A stretch of 64,000 bases of DNA from Neisseria montereyensis (GCF_024834045.1 NZ_JANUXW010000001.1:186001-250000), one strand, 5' to 3'. Positions 48,730-57,733 are shown, counted from the first letter of the stretch. Notes: generated by a model from the sequence alone, not told the origin. Numbers and translations: made by a program.

Positions 48730-49362
48730 ACTTTTTCTCCGTTTGGCAAAATTGAATATTATTGTGTGAAACGGAGGATATCAAGATGGGTTTAAGTAGA
48801 ATAAGCCGTTTTATTTTTTGACGAGGTGATTATTAACTATTTATATAGAATATTTATTTAAATTTTTGTTATCTTGATAGTTGTTTATATTGAAATGAAA
48901 TAGTATTTTTATTTTTTAGAATACAATTGAAAAGTTACCGATAAACCGTTTTTTAAAGAAAATTAATAAGTGTAAATAACTGTTAAGGTGTTATATTGGC
49001 TATATATCGGTCTTATTGATTGAATTATTTGTTATGCCATAAATGATTTTATTTTGGTTAAAAAGCCGTCTGAAAAATATAATGGATGGGAAGCTCTAAT
49101 TGTATTAATAAGCTGATTTTAATTGACAATGTCATTTTATTTATGATTGGTTTTTACGGGATACTACTATCGGTTTTTAATAAGATTAGTGTAAAAAAAG
49201 TTGATGAGATTGTATCGGATATTATCAAAATGAATAAAATATCGATTTATTTTTTGATAACAGATATAAGCATGACAATAAAATATAGATAATCAATATA
49301 AATATCGTTTTAATAATAGTAAATATGTTTAATATATAAAAAATAATCAATTTTTTATAAAT
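48730..49362. other. AT-rich gap upstream of OPT gene
   Basis: About 630 bases with very low GC. One DUS (49065). A 68-codon ORF at 49086-49292 on the plus strand has no RBS and a composition expected by chance, so I do not call it. The segment next to 48729 should hold the OPT promoter. Confidence 0.5.
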
Positions 49363-49401
49363 AAAAAAAACCATCTATACTAAGGGGAAAAGTATAGATG
49401 G
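49363..49401 (-). terminator. Strong rho-independent terminator, minus strand
   Basis: CCATCTATACT stem, nine-base loop, T-run of eight on the minus strand. Serves the candidate small RNA and/or the rsuA-like gene about 190 bases upstream. Confidence 0.88.
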
Positions 49402-49469
49402 CCAAACACATTACGGGGAAAACGTCTTACTCACTTACTTACTCCTTTCGGAGCAAGTGTTACTCAGAC
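49363..49469 (-). ncRNA. Candidate small RNA with two C-rich loops
   Basis: On the minus strand: perfect -10 TATAAT (49481-49476), then about 107 bases containing a 9-bp stem with GAAA loop (49458-49437), a single-stranded UUUUCCCC (49422-49415), and a terminator hairpin (49401-49371, 11 bp) whose loop is again UUUCCCCUU and which is followed by eight U's (49370-49363). No ORF. The repeated C-rich loops could pair with Shine-Dalgarno sequences. No clear -35 is seen. It could instead be only the 3' untranslated region of the upstream rsuA-like gene. Confidence 0.5.
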
Positions 49470-49594
49470 ATAAGAATTATATATTAGTTCATAATTTTTT
49501 GTATTAATTTTTGTAAATACAATAAATTTTTTTATACATTATTGTTTTAAAATAGAAAAAAGTTTAAATTAGATTTATTTTTATTACAAAATCT

Positions 49595-50278
49595 TTACAT
49601 ATCTATAAATTTCCAGCTGCCTTCGGATATGTTTTCTATATGCCATGCACCGAAATGGCTGCGGTGTAGTTGTTCGACACGGTTTCCTGCTGCCGCAATC
49701 ATACGTTTTACTTGATGATATTTTCCTTCGGTTATCGTGAGTATCAGCATTTGCGGCGATTCTAACACAGCATCGGCAGCGGTAACGGTTTCGTTTTCGT
49801 CATGGAGCAATACTCCTTGTTTTAACCGGCTGCACAATGTTTCGTCGGCCGGATGTTTTAAGGTTACCCGATAGATTTTGGGGACTTTGTGTTTTGGGGA
49901 GGTTTGTTTGTGGTTAAAGCGGCCGTCATTGGTAATCAGCAGAACGCCGGTGGTATCGGCATCCAAACGGCCGACTGCCTGCATATCGATATTGCGCATA
50001 TTGGCGGGGAATAGGCTGAATATGCTGGGGTAGTGTTGCGGCTTGTGTGAAGTTTCATAGCCTGCGGGTTTATTGAGCAGAATATAAAAATAGGGCAGGG
50101 GAATAACGGTAAACGGCTTGCCGTCTACTTCAAGCATTTTGACTTCATCGGGGTTGACGGTATCGCGCGGTTGGTTGCGTACTTCGCCATTAATGGCGAT
50201 ACAGCCGTTTTCAATGAGCCACAGGCATTCTTTGCGGCTGCCCAGTCCTTGCGCTTGTAGGTATTTGAAAAGTTGCAT
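49595..50278 (-). CDS. rsuA: RsuA-family 16S rRNA pseudouridine synthase
   Basis: Converts a uridine of 16S rRNA (516 in E. coli) to pseudouridine. 227 residues: N-terminal S4-like RNA-binding domain (about 1-58, MQLFKYLQAQGLGSRKEC), then the catalytic domain with LNKPAGYETSH, the catalytic Asp in GRLDADTTGVLLIT, and ITEGKYHQVKRMIAAAGN. A DUS (50294) lies just before the start. RsuA is favoured over RluE/F by size; the exact target is inferred. Confidence 0.88.
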   Translation of the reverse strand: MQLFKYLQAQGLGSRKECLWLIENGCIAINGEVRNQPRDTVNPDEVKMLEVDGKPFTVIPLPYFYILLNKPAGYETSHKPQHYPSIFSLFPANMRNIDMQAVGRLDADTTGVLLITNDGRFNHKQTSPKHKVPKIYRVTLKHPADETLCSRLKQGVLLHDENETVTAADAVLESPQMLILTITEGKYHQVKRMIAAAGNRVEQLHRSHFGAWHIENISEGSWKFIDM

Positions 50279-50439
50279 AATGGGGATATGGTTTTCAGAC
50301 GGCCTTTAAGCCGCCGTGTAGTAATCGAAAGCTGATGATTGTACCGTATTGTCGGGTGCTATCGGAAATCGTATTGAAGAAGCGTAGCAATCATCATATT
50401 GATAGCGGGTGAGACAGGGTTGCGCGTCGGCAAACCAAA

Positions 50440-50474
50440 CAAAAACGCCGCTTGAATATATAGCGGCGTTTTGA
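50440..50474 (-). terminator. rpsO terminator
   Basis: AAAACGCCGCT with AGCGGCGTTTT around a nine-base loop, T-rich on the minus strand, 21 bases after rpsO. Confidence 0.85.
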
Positions 50475-50494
50475 AACAGCTTAAAACAGCAAGA

Positions 50495-50764
50495 TTATTT
50501 ACGCAGACCCAAACGGGTAATCAGATTGCGATAAGTATCGGGCTGAGTGCGGCGCAAGTAGGCCAGCAAACGGCGGCGTTGGCTCACCATTTTCAACAAG
50601 CCGCGACGGCTGTGGTGATCTTTAGGATTGGCTTTGAAGTGAGGGGTTAAGTCGTTGATGCGGAAAGTCAACAAAGCGACTTGTACTTCAGAAGAGCCGG
50701 TATCGCCTTCTTTGCGTTGGAAATCTTTAACGATTTGGGCTTTTTGTTCTACGCTTAATGCCAT
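50495..50764 (-). CDS. rpsO: 30S ribosomal protein S15
   Basis: Primary 16S rRNA-binding protein. 89 residues from [15 protein letters not shown] (start 50764, GGAG ten bases upstream); the ORF extends to 50818 but the extra 18 residues are leader. Complete S15 signature: [39 protein letters not shown], and the C-terminus LITRLGLRK. In E. coli S15 represses its own mRNA; the 50-base leader was not resolved for a similar fold. Confidence 0.98.
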   Translation of the reverse strand: MALSVEQKAQIVKDFQRKEGDTGSSEVQVALLTFRINDLTPHFKANPKDHHSRRGLLKMVSQRRRLLAYLRRTQPDTYRNLITRLGLRK

Positions 50765-50986
50765 AATGGATAACTCCGAAAAATATAAAGAACCTTGCGG
50801 TTCGGACAAGTTTGCCAAGCCTTAACCTGTACAAACTCCTGAAATCCGTTGGTAACGGAATGGGCGATTATGCCATAAACGGCTGCCGTTTGCACGATTT
50901 TTGCGGTGCTTGCCGGTGCGGTTGTGGTATGGCTGCCGATTTTATTTTAAGGTTATGAATAAACGTTTAATTTTCTTAATTTCAAG

Positions 50987-51010
50987 GCCGTCTGAAACCG
51001 TTCAGACGGC
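50987..51010 (-). terminator. Paired DUS after aromatic permease gene
   Basis: GCCGTCTGAA (50987) and complement (51001), four-base loop, immediately after the permease stop codon on the minus strand; no T-run. Confidence 0.6.
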
Positions 51011-51012
51011 TT

Positions 51013-52254
51013 TTAGCCTTTAAATACCGGCACGATTTCCAGTTGGCTTAATATTTGTGCGGCAATATTAATCAGACCGAATGCGAAAACCCATACGATT
51101 AACCATAAGCCGCCATAAACACGGTAGCTTTCGTTTTCCGGAAATTTTTTGCGTGCTTTAAACAGCAGCATGGCCGGAATCAATGCCGTCCAAACCGTAG
51201 CCGCCAGCCCGACATAGCCGATAACGGTCACAAAACCTGTCGGGAACAACAAACAACAGATGAGAGGCGGCAGAAAAGTGAGTGCGGCGGTTTTTGTGCG
51301 CCCTGCGGTGCTGTCGTCCCATTTGAACAAGTCGGCCAGATAATCGAACAAGCCCAAAGTAACCCCTAAAAACGAGGTGGCAATCGCCATATAGGCAAAA
51401 AACGACAAAATGGTATTCATGCTGCCGGTAGGCACATATTTAGATAGCGTATCAATCAACACCGATACCTGTCCGCCCGCTTCAATCACCGGGGCAAAAC
51501 TGCTGCGCGGCAGATTGCCTTGAATGGCCAATTGCCACACGATATAAATAGTTAGGGCAATCAGCGTGCCGAGTTGCAGGGCACGGGCGACTTTGCGGGC
51601 ATTGCCGTTAAAATATTTCAATAAGCTGGAAACATTGCCGTGAAAGCCGAATGAAGCAAGGCAGACGGGTAGGGCGGATGCGGTATAAATCCAATATTGC
51701 GTGCCGGCTTCGGCTTGGCTGTCGAATAAAACGGGCAATTGCACTTCGGATAATAATCCGCCGGTTGCCCAGAAAAAGGCAATGACCATGCCGCCGATTA
51801 AGATGCTGGTGAGCCGGTCGACCAGATAAGTGGAAGCCCAAACGCAGAAGGCCAGCACGGTAAAAAAGATTAATTGCCCCGAGGGCAGGCCGACTCGGCC
51901 GTGTAGCAGGTTACCCAAGCCTTGAGCCGTTAAATCGCCGCCGACAAAAATATAAGCATAAGTGAGCAGATAGAGCACGAAAGCAACGGCAATGCCGTTG
52001 ATAATATTCCAGCTTTTGCCGAGCAAGTCTTTCACCATTGTGTCGAAACTGGCACCGTGCGGATAGTGGGTATTCACTTCCAACAGCATCAAACCGCTGG
52101 ATAACATGGAAAACCAAGTATAAAGCAGCACAACCAACGATCCGGTAAACCACACGCCCGAAGTGGCGGTAGGGTTGGCAAACATACCGGCACCGATCAC
52201 GGTTCCGGCGATAATCAATGCGCCGCCGATAAGCGACGGATTTTGGGCAGACAT
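51013..52254 (-). CDS. Aromatic amino acid permease (Mtr/TnaB/TyrP type)
   Basis: 413-residue inner-membrane transporter with 11 or so helices. SLIGGALIIAGTVIGAGMFANP at 7-28 contains the family's glycine-rich first helix, and the SFGFHGNVSSLLKYF segment (about 205-219) is characteristic of the tryptophan-permease branch (Mtr/TnaB) of the aromatic amino acid permeases. Likely imports tryptophan, possibly tyrosine. Monocistronic. Confidence 0.87.
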   Translation of the reverse strand: MSAQNPSLIGGALIIAGTVIGAGMFANPTATSGVWFTGSLVVLLYTWFSMLSSGLMLLEVNTHYPHGASFDTMVKDLLGKSWNIINGIAVAFVLYLLTYAYIFVGGDLTAQGLGNLLHGRVGLPSGQLIFFTVLAFCVWASTYLVDRLTSILIGGMVIAFFWATGGLLSEVQLPVLFDSQAEAGTQYWIYTASALPVCLASFGFHGNVSSLLKYFNGNARKVARALQLGTLIALTIYIVWQLAIQGNLPRSSFAPVIEAGGQVSVLIDTLSKYVPTGSMNTILSFFAYMAIATSFLGVTLGLFDYLADLFKWDDSTAGRTKTAALTFLPPLICCLLFPTGFVTVIGYVGLAATVWTALIPAMLLFKARKKFPENESYRVYGGLWLIVWVFAFGLINIAAQILSQLEIVPVFKG

Positions 52255-52517
52255 AAATTTCCTTTATCTATTTGTTTATTGTTATTTGGCCGTGCAATTA
52301 TGAGCAGTTTGAACGCTAATAAAAATAGGCGGATAGAAAAGTGCGTATTATGCCTGAATGCCTGACCGAAATGCAGGGGAAATTAACGGATATTGGATAA
52401 AAAGCAAGGAATATCAATCGATATGCCCAAATAAGTTAAAAAAATGCGGATAGGCAGTGCGTATTGTAAAAAATGGATGACTGGGTAGAGGTGGTAATTT
52501 TTAAGAGAATGTAAACA

Positions 52518-52543
52518 TTCAGACGGCCTTAAGGCCGTCTGAA
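52518..52543. repeat. Perfect 26-base palindrome of two outward-facing DUS
   Basis: Two DUS joined head to head with no spacer (TTCAGACGGCCTT then AAGGCCGTCTGAA). This orientation is the reverse of the usual terminator pairs. It lies 7 bases after the lipoprotein gene stop. Confidence 0.85.
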
Positions 52544-52549
52544 AAAAGT

Positions 52550-52939
52550 TTACCAACAGTAGTAGCAAAAACGCCGACGGTGGAACGGGTAATAAAAGTC
52601 GTCCCAATCGTGGTAATAGCGCATGCGGTCAAGCCGTTGTTGGGCAATATGGTTTTGCCATGCCAATCTGTAACAGGCTTGGAACAGCGGATCGGATATT
52701 TTATCGACATAGCGTGTACGGAATTCTTTTTGTTCTTGTTCGCTACGAGGCCGGTTGCTGAACTGTTCACGCATCAGGTTCGCCGCATCTCTGTCGCATT
52801 GGGCGGCGAGGGAAACTTGTAAGTCTTGTTCATATTGTATGCGGGCGGCTTCGCGGGCGGCTTTTTGTTCGGGTGTGATGGCGCAGGCGGCAAGCGATAA
52901 GGCGGCAGATAAAGCAACGGTTGTTCGAATAATATTCAT
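52550..52939 (-). CDS. Small lipoprotein with aromatic/basic tail
   Basis: 129 residues. Lipoprotein signal with SLAAC (Cys19), so probably attached to the outer or inner membrane facing the periplasm. Middle part is helical and charged (AREAARIQYEQDLQVSLAAQ). The last 25 residues are extremely rich in Tyr, His, Arg and Trp with two Cys (RRRFCYYCW at the end). I do not recognise the family. GCACTCC/GGAGTGC-like RBS lies just upstream of the start. Monocistronic. Confidence 0.75.
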   Translation of the reverse strand: MNIIRTTVALSAALSLAACAITPEQKAAREAARIQYEQDLQVSLAAQCDRDAANLMREQFSNRPRSEQEQKEFRTRYVDKISDPLFQACYRLAWQNHIAQQRLDRMRYYHDWDDFYYPFHRRRFCYYCW

Positions 52940-53148
52940 CTTGCACTCCTTATTGATAAGGGTTATCGATTTCTATTTTGTTAATTTACGCTTTTTTGTG
53001 TCTGATTGCACTGTCATGGATTTTAAAATTTATGTAAAAAGCGTGAGGAAAGATAATTTTTTAGGTATTAGGTAACGATTAAAATAGTAATGGGTGTTTC
53101 GCCGGCAAATTTCAAGTGCGGATACGGTTTTCAGACGGCCTGGGGTTT

Positions 53149-54021
53149 TTATATGCCGGTATCTACTTTCATAAAGCGTTGGCTTTCATGCCAGTAGCCG
53201 TCCGGCCGTTGTGTTAATGCCGCAACGATACCACTTTTTAGCGCACGGATTTCGGCCTGTCCGACAGTATCCTCACTGCGCACTCTGGCAGGTGCAAGTA
53301 GATTCATGCGTGGGAAAACATAATAACGCTGCTCTAGGCCGTCTGAAAATATATTGTCCGTCCAGTGTTCCACATATCGGCCATGCCAGCCGTAGGCGTT
53401 TAACGGCTCGGTTGGTACGGGTTGGGATTGGGCGGAAAAGCCGATACCGCGTACAATCGAAGCGGTTTTTATTTTTTGCGGGTCTACACGCAGGCTAGAT
53501 AATATTTTTTTGCCGGATTCGCTATTGAGCAAACCCAATTGATGTTTTAACTTGGATGCTTTTTGCAGCAGACTGTCGTTCGGATTGAGCCCTACCATTT
53601 CAGACGGCCTGCCGGAAAGGCAGCCGTAATATTTGCAGGTGAGTTCGAGATGATAGGGTTCGCCATTGAATAAGGCGATAAAGTCGGCCGCGCCTTCGGT
53701 TTGTCCGTCGGCATTTTTTAAAACGACATTGTGACCGAGCAATTCGGTGTGCGGTGCGTTTTCCAGCCAAAATGCCAATAAATGTTCTGCATAAAAACCC
53801 AAACGGCCGGCAAACGGCTGTTTGTTGTTCACCGATTGTTGCAGTTGTTTGGGGTAGTCGTTTAAATCCAGCAGATAGCGAAAGCCCGTTTCGCCCAATA
53901 AAGTGCGCACCGATAATTCGGAACCGCTGTGCCATAGCGGCGGGGCGGTTAGAATGGCGGCCAAATCGCGTACATAAGGATCAGTCAGCCGCCACCATAA
54001 GGCATCAAGGGCGTAATTCAT
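53149..54021 (-). CDS. DUF1853 family protein
   Basis: 290-residue cytoplasmic protein of the DUF1853 (COG3782) family, no established function. FYAEHLLAFWLEN at about 77-89, EGAADFIAL and YHLELTCKYY at about 110-133 give an acidic-D...ExxxK arrangement that faintly recalls PD-(D/E)XK nucleases; this is only an impression. The gene contains two in-frame DUS, one read as FSDGL (53338) and one in the opposite sense as RPSE (53599). Monocistronic. Confidence 0.8.
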   Translation of the reverse strand: MNYALDALWWRLTDPYVRDLAAILTAPPLWHSGSELSVRTLLGETGFRYLLDLNDYPKQLQQSVNNKQPFAGRLGFYAEHLLAFWLENAPHTELLGHNVVLKNADGQTEGAADFIALFNGEPYHLELTCKYYGCLSGRPSEMVGLNPNDSLLQKASKLKHQLGLLNSESGKKILSSLRVDPQKIKTASIVRGIGFSAQSQPVPTEPLNAYGWHGRYVEHWTDNIFSDGLEQRYYVFPRMNLLAPARVRSEDTVGQAEIRALKSGIVAALTQRPDGYWHESQRFMKVDTGI

Positions 54022-54056
54022 AGTTATTTTTATTTCTTTGATAGTAAGTCATTCTT

Positions 54057-54100
54057 TATAGCATCATGCCGCATCTTAGATGCGGCATGATGATGCTATA
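54057..54100 (-). terminator. Long hairpin after PH-domain gene
   Basis: TATAGCATCATGCCGCATC with its complement (one extra ATG triplet on the right arm), three-base loop. It is in the right place to end the gene at 54101, though it lacks a T-run. Confidence 0.6.
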
Positions 54101-54679
54101 CTATGCTTTATAGCGTGTGTTATAACCGGGGTTTTCTGCCGGGCGGAATTCATTGGGGAAGGTACGGTCGCTACTGATATCTACAGCCATATCTTTAATT
54201 CTCTTATACAAATCATATGGATTTTCTACACCCATTAACTTATATCCGGATACCGATATTGTGCCGCGTTGCATCATGTTTTCTAGAAAGCCTACATCGA
54301 CCGAAAGATTTTTTACTTCCGGCCATTCTATACTTTTTATATCGTTGCCTACTAAGCCTGAAGTGAGATAAATACGCCGGTCGGTTAGTGCGTAAATTAC
54401 TCTATACCAGTTAAAAAAACGGTAAGTAGGTGCGAATATTGCATACCACACCGGAGCAAGATGAATCAGTATAAATAGGTTGATAGGGAAAACAGGAACT
54501 TGGTGAGCGGCCGAACCAAAGTTGTTAAAAGTGAGAAAAAACTGCCAATCAAAAAGACCCCAGAATATGGCAAAAACGTAAAACCAAGGTTTTGTACCTA
54601 TGGTATAAAGCAAATGGCTGGGTTTACCTTGCCAAATAACGGTTTCTCTACTATCCAATAAAGCATTTAATGGTGTCAT
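54101..54679 (-). CDS. Membrane protein with bacterial PH domain
   Basis: 192 residues from the ATG at 54679, chosen because GGAGG lies six bases upstream; the ORF continues to 54745 without support. Two hydrophobic segments (about 30-50 and 66-90) are followed by a bacterial PH-like domain: VIYALTDRRIYLTSGLVG, SIEWPEVKNLSVDVGFLE, then GTISVSGYKL. Such proteins are membrane-associated with unknown function. A similar layout occurs in the YdbS/YvcR-type bPH_2 group. Confidence 0.78.
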   Translation of the reverse strand: MTPLNALLDSRETVIWQGKPSHLLYTIGTKPWFYVFAIFWGLFDWQFFLTFNNFGSAAHQVPVFPINLFILIHLAPVWYAIFAPTYRFFNWYRVIYALTDRRIYLTSGLVGNDIKSIEWPEVKNLSVDVGFLENMMQRGTISVSGYKLMGVENPYDLYKRIKDMAVDISSDRTFPNEFRPAENPGYNTRYKA

Positions 54680-54821
54680 TGCTGCCTCCACTGCGATTAA
54701 AGTCGTTATAAACTTTTGTATGGATGGTAATTGAGCTATACACAAATACCATTATTGCACTTCAAGGGCGGATTACACTGTTTCTCTTTAACATCTTTTT
54801 AAAGGTTATTTGGCTGTACCG

Positions 54822-55952
54822 TTAGGCGCGTAAATCGGGCAATACGTTTAAGATGGCCGATAAAATGGATTCGCCCAAACGCAAAGAACGTTGGCCGTTC
54901 CAGCCGAAGTCGCTGTCGGGCAGGTTGTCGTTGTCTTTAAACGGCATTTCCAAAGTGTAGGCCAGGCAGCGGAAATGTTCGCCCACCCAAGCGGTGGCCA
55001 TGCTTAGATTGGCTTCGCCGGGTTTGTCTTTGTCATAACCGTGAACATCTTGAAAATCGGGGCTGGCGGCGAGAAAAGCGGTTTTGAATTGTGTTTCCAG
55101 TGCGGCCATACGTTCGTTGTAAGAGGGGACGCCTTCGGTGCCTGCGGCAAACACAAACGGAATGGCTTCGTCGCCGTGGATATCGAGAAATAAATCCACG
55201 CCGGTTTCCTGCATTTTTTCACGCACATAATACACTTCGGGGCTGCGTTCCACCGTCGGCTCCAGCCATTCGCGGTTGAGATTGGCACCGGCGGCATTGG
55301 TGCGCAGATTGCCCAACACTGCGCCGTCGGGGTTCATATTGGGGACGATATAAAAGGTTGCGCCGTCTAATAATGCGCGGGCGGTTGGGTCTTGCGAGTC
55401 GAGCAGGCGGCCGAGCAAGCCTTCGATAAACCATTCGGCCATGGTTTCGCCAGGGTGTTGGCGGGCGATAATCCAAACTTTAAGGTCGCTGGCCACTTGA
55501 TTGCCGATGGTCAGCAGATTGATATCGCGGCCTTGAACGGTGCTGCCCAAGTCGTCAATCTGGCATAAACCGCTGCCTTGGGCGTCGCCGAGCAGGTTTA
55601 AATGTTGTTCGTTGGAATAGGGCTCGAAATAGGCATAATAAACACTATTGGCCAATGGGGTGTGATCAATGGTGAACACGCCGTTTTCATAACGGGATGG
55701 CACACGGAACCAGTTTTGACGATCGTAAGAAGCAACGGCCTGATAATCTTCCCAACCGGCGGGGTAGGCCGATGAAGCGGCATTTTCAAAATGCATGACG
55801 CAATTTTGATAAGCGGCGCCCTGTAAACGGAAATAAAACCATTGGGCAAAATCGGAGGCATTGTCGGGGCGGAGTTTCAGGCGGATATCGGCCGGATTGC
55901 TTAAATCGGTAACGATAACGGAACCGGCATCAAACTGGGTCGTGATTTTCAT
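54822..55952 (-). CDS. M14-family zinc carboxypeptidase
   Basis: 376 residues, no signal peptide, so cytoplasmic. An N-terminal beta domain (about 1-125) precedes the M14 catalytic domain: zinc ligands His166 and Glu169 (RQHPGETMAEWF) and His259 (DIHGDEAIPF); substrate-binding NLNREW at 224-229; catalytic Glu336 in TLEMPFKD; NPDG at 207-210. The arrangement is that of the cytosolic carboxypeptidase/M14-6 group found in bacteria. Physiological substrate unknown. Confidence 0.9.
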   Translation of the reverse strand: MKITTQFDAGSVIVTDLSNPADIRLKLRPDNASDFAQWFYFRLQGAAYQNCVMHFENAASSAYPAGWEDYQAVASYDRQNWFRVPSRYENGVFTIDHTPLANSVYYAYFEPYSNEQHLNLLGDAQGSGLCQIDDLGSTVQGRDINLLTIGNQVASDLKVWIIARQHPGETMAEWFIEGLLGRLLDSQDPTARALLDGATFYIVPNMNPDGAVLGNLRTNAAGANLNREWLEPTVERSPEVYYVREKMQETGVDLFLDIHGDEAIPFVFAAGTEGVPSYNERMAALETQFKTAFLAASPDFQDVHGYDKDKPGEANLSMATAWVGEHFRCLAYTLEMPFKDNDNLPDSDFGWNGQRSLRLGESILSAILNVLPDLRA

Positions 55953-56052
55953 GATGTATTGTCCTATTCAGACTTTAAGTAAGCACCTTTTTATATTGTA
56001 AACGGTTTGGCTGCGTGTGTCTTTACCGGCGGGTCATTCGGCTATATAAAAT

Positions 56053-56091
56053 AAGGCCGTCTGAAAGCAGGTAAGGCTTTTCAGACGGCCG
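56053..56091 (-). terminator. Paired-DUS hairpin after aldo/keto reductase gene
   Basis: DUS at 56056 and complement at 56080 with a 14-base loop, about 20 bases after the gene. Confidence 0.65.
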
Positions 56092-56110
56092 GAATATTAA
56101 CAGTGGTCGC

Positions 56111-57163
56111 TTAAGGGCAGGGATTCATAATTTCTTCATGTACCGCATTAATGGCGGCAACCACTTCGTCTTTTAATACCAAATCGGCGGAAGCAATATT
56201 TTCACGCAACTGCTCCATCGTGGTCGCGCCGATAATATTGCTGGCTACAAAAGAACGGCTGCTCACAAAAGCAAGCGACATTTGGGCTAGGCTTAATCCG
56301 TATCGTTCGGCAATTTCGGCATAACGATCGACAGCGGTAAACGCCAGCGGCTTGTTATAACGTTGGAAACGTTTGTATAAGGTGAGGCGGGCTTTTTCGG
56401 GCATGGCGCCGTTGCGGTATTTGCCGGTGAGCATACCGAATGCCAGCGGCGAATAAGCCAATAGCGGCACCTGTTCGCGTAGGGAAATTTCACTCATGCC
56501 GGTTTCGTAGCTGCGGTTGAGCAGGTTATAAGGGTTTTGTATGGTCGCCACTCTCGGCAATTCGTTATTGCGTTCATATTCGTTTAAATAGCGCATCGTA
56601 CCCCACGGGGTTTCGTTCGACAGCCCGAACGCTCTGATTTTTCCTTGTCGAACCAATAGCGATAAAGCATCCAACACTTCGTCAAACGGCGTAAATTGCT
56701 CGGTATCGGGCAGTGCGGAAACACCGGATTTACCGAAAAAATTAACTTGGCGTTCCGGCCAGTGAAGCTGATACAAATCCAGATAATCGGTGTTCAAACG
56801 TTTCAGGCTCGCTTCGCATGCTTCGATAATCTGCGCGCGTGAAAAATCATTGCCGTTTCTAATATAGCTTTGTGCATTATTCGAACGCATCGGCCCCGCG
56901 ATTTTACTGGCCAATACAAAATCATCGCGCTTGCCGCGCCGTTTGATCCAATTGCCGATATATTGTTCGGTGCGGGTATAGGTTTCCTTGCTCGGCGGCA
57001 CCGGATACATCTCGGCCGTGTCGATAAAATTCACACCGTTGGCCAATGCATAGTCTAATTGCTCGTGCGCTTCGGCTTCCGTATTCTGTTCGCCCCAAGT
57101 CATTGTGCCCAAGCATATTTTCGTTACCTGAATGCCGGTTTTGCCCAGTTCGCGTTTTTCCAT
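56111..57163 (-). CDS. tas: Tas-like aldo/keto reductase
   Basis: 350-residue NADP(H)-dependent oxidoreductase of the aldo/keto reductase fold, most like E. coli Tas. LGTMTWGEQNTEAEAHEQLD at 18-37, FIDTAEMYPVPP (catalytic Asp and Tyr), LASKIAGPMRSN (catalytic Lys), LYQLHWPERQVNFFGK (His), and QNPYNLLNRSYETGMSE. Substrate unknown; Tas was found as a suppressor of tyrosine auxotrophy in E. coli. 33 bases downstream of the peroxidase gene on the same strand, so probably co-transcribed. Confidence 0.92.
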   Translation of the reverse strand: MEKRELGKTGIQVTKICLGTMTWGEQNTEAEAHEQLDYALANGVNFIDTAEMYPVPPSKETYTRTEQYIGNWIKRRGKRDDFVLASKIAGPMRSNNAQSYIRNGNDFSRAQIIEACEASLKRLNTDYLDLYQLHWPERQVNFFGKSGVSALPDTEQFTPFDEVLDALSLLVRQGKIRAFGLSNETPWGTMRYLNEYERNNELPRVATIQNPYNLLNRSYETGMSEISLREQVPLLAYSPLAFGMLTGKYRNGAMPEKARLTLYKRFQRYNKPLAFTAVDRYAEIAERYGLSLAQMSLAFVSSRSFVASNIIGATTMEQLRENIASADLVLKDEVVAAINAVHEEIMNPCP

Positions 57164-57196
57164 TTTATTCCTTTCCCAATCGTATCCGTTTGCCGT

Positions 57197-57733
57197 TCAA
57201 AGCAATTCGCGGATAGCCTTATCAATAGCAAGCGGCGCAAGCGACGGCACAAAACGTGCCGTTACCAACCCCTCGCGGTTAACCAAAAACTTAGTGAAAT
57301 TCCATTGAATATCACCGTGTGCCCGTTTGCTGCCCAAGGAAGCCAGCTTTAACAGCCCGTCCGTTATCAGGCGGCCGCCTTCGTCTTTCGGCTGTTGCGT
57401 TTTCAAATAAACATAAAGCGGATGGGCATCGGCACCGTTGACATCAATTTTTTCAAATGTCGTAAATTGTGTGCCGAAACGGGTTTCGCATATTTGCGCG
57501 ATTTCACTGCCGCTTTCCGGCGCCTGAGCACGAAATTGGTTACACGGAAAATCCAAGATTTCAAAACCTTCGGCGGCATAGCGGCTATATAAAGTTTGCA
57601 ATTCCCGATATTGCGGCGTGAAACCGCAGTGCGTGGCCGTGTTCACAATCAACACAACCTTACCCGCATAATCCGACAACGGAATATCCGCACCTTGCGT
57701 ATTTTTAACCGTAAAGCCGTAAATATTGCTCAT
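57197..57733 (-). CDS. gpxA: Glutathione peroxidase-family thiol peroxidase
   Basis: 178 residues. Peroxidatic Cys36 (NTATHCGFTPQY) replaces the selenocysteine of animal enzymes; FPCNQF and WNFTKFLVN supply the Gln/Trp/Asn of the catalytic tetrad. Reduces hydrogen peroxide and organic hydroperoxides, in most bacterial members using thioredoxin. No signal peptide. First gene of a two-gene unit with the Tas-like reductase. Confidence 0.93.
   Translation of the reverse strand: MSNIYGFTVKNTQGADIPLSDYAGKVVLIVNTATHCGFTPQYRELQTLYSRYAAEGFEILDFPCNQFRAQAPESGSEIAQICETRFGTQFTTFEKIDVNGADAHPLYVYLKTQQPKDEGGRLITDGLLKLASLGSKRAHGDIQWNFTKFLVNREGLVTARFVPSLAPLAIDKAIRELL

Noticed and set aside
49086-49292. 68-codon ORF in the OPT-rsuA gap
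   Set aside because: No RBS and AT-rich chance composition; one weak hydrophobic stretch only.
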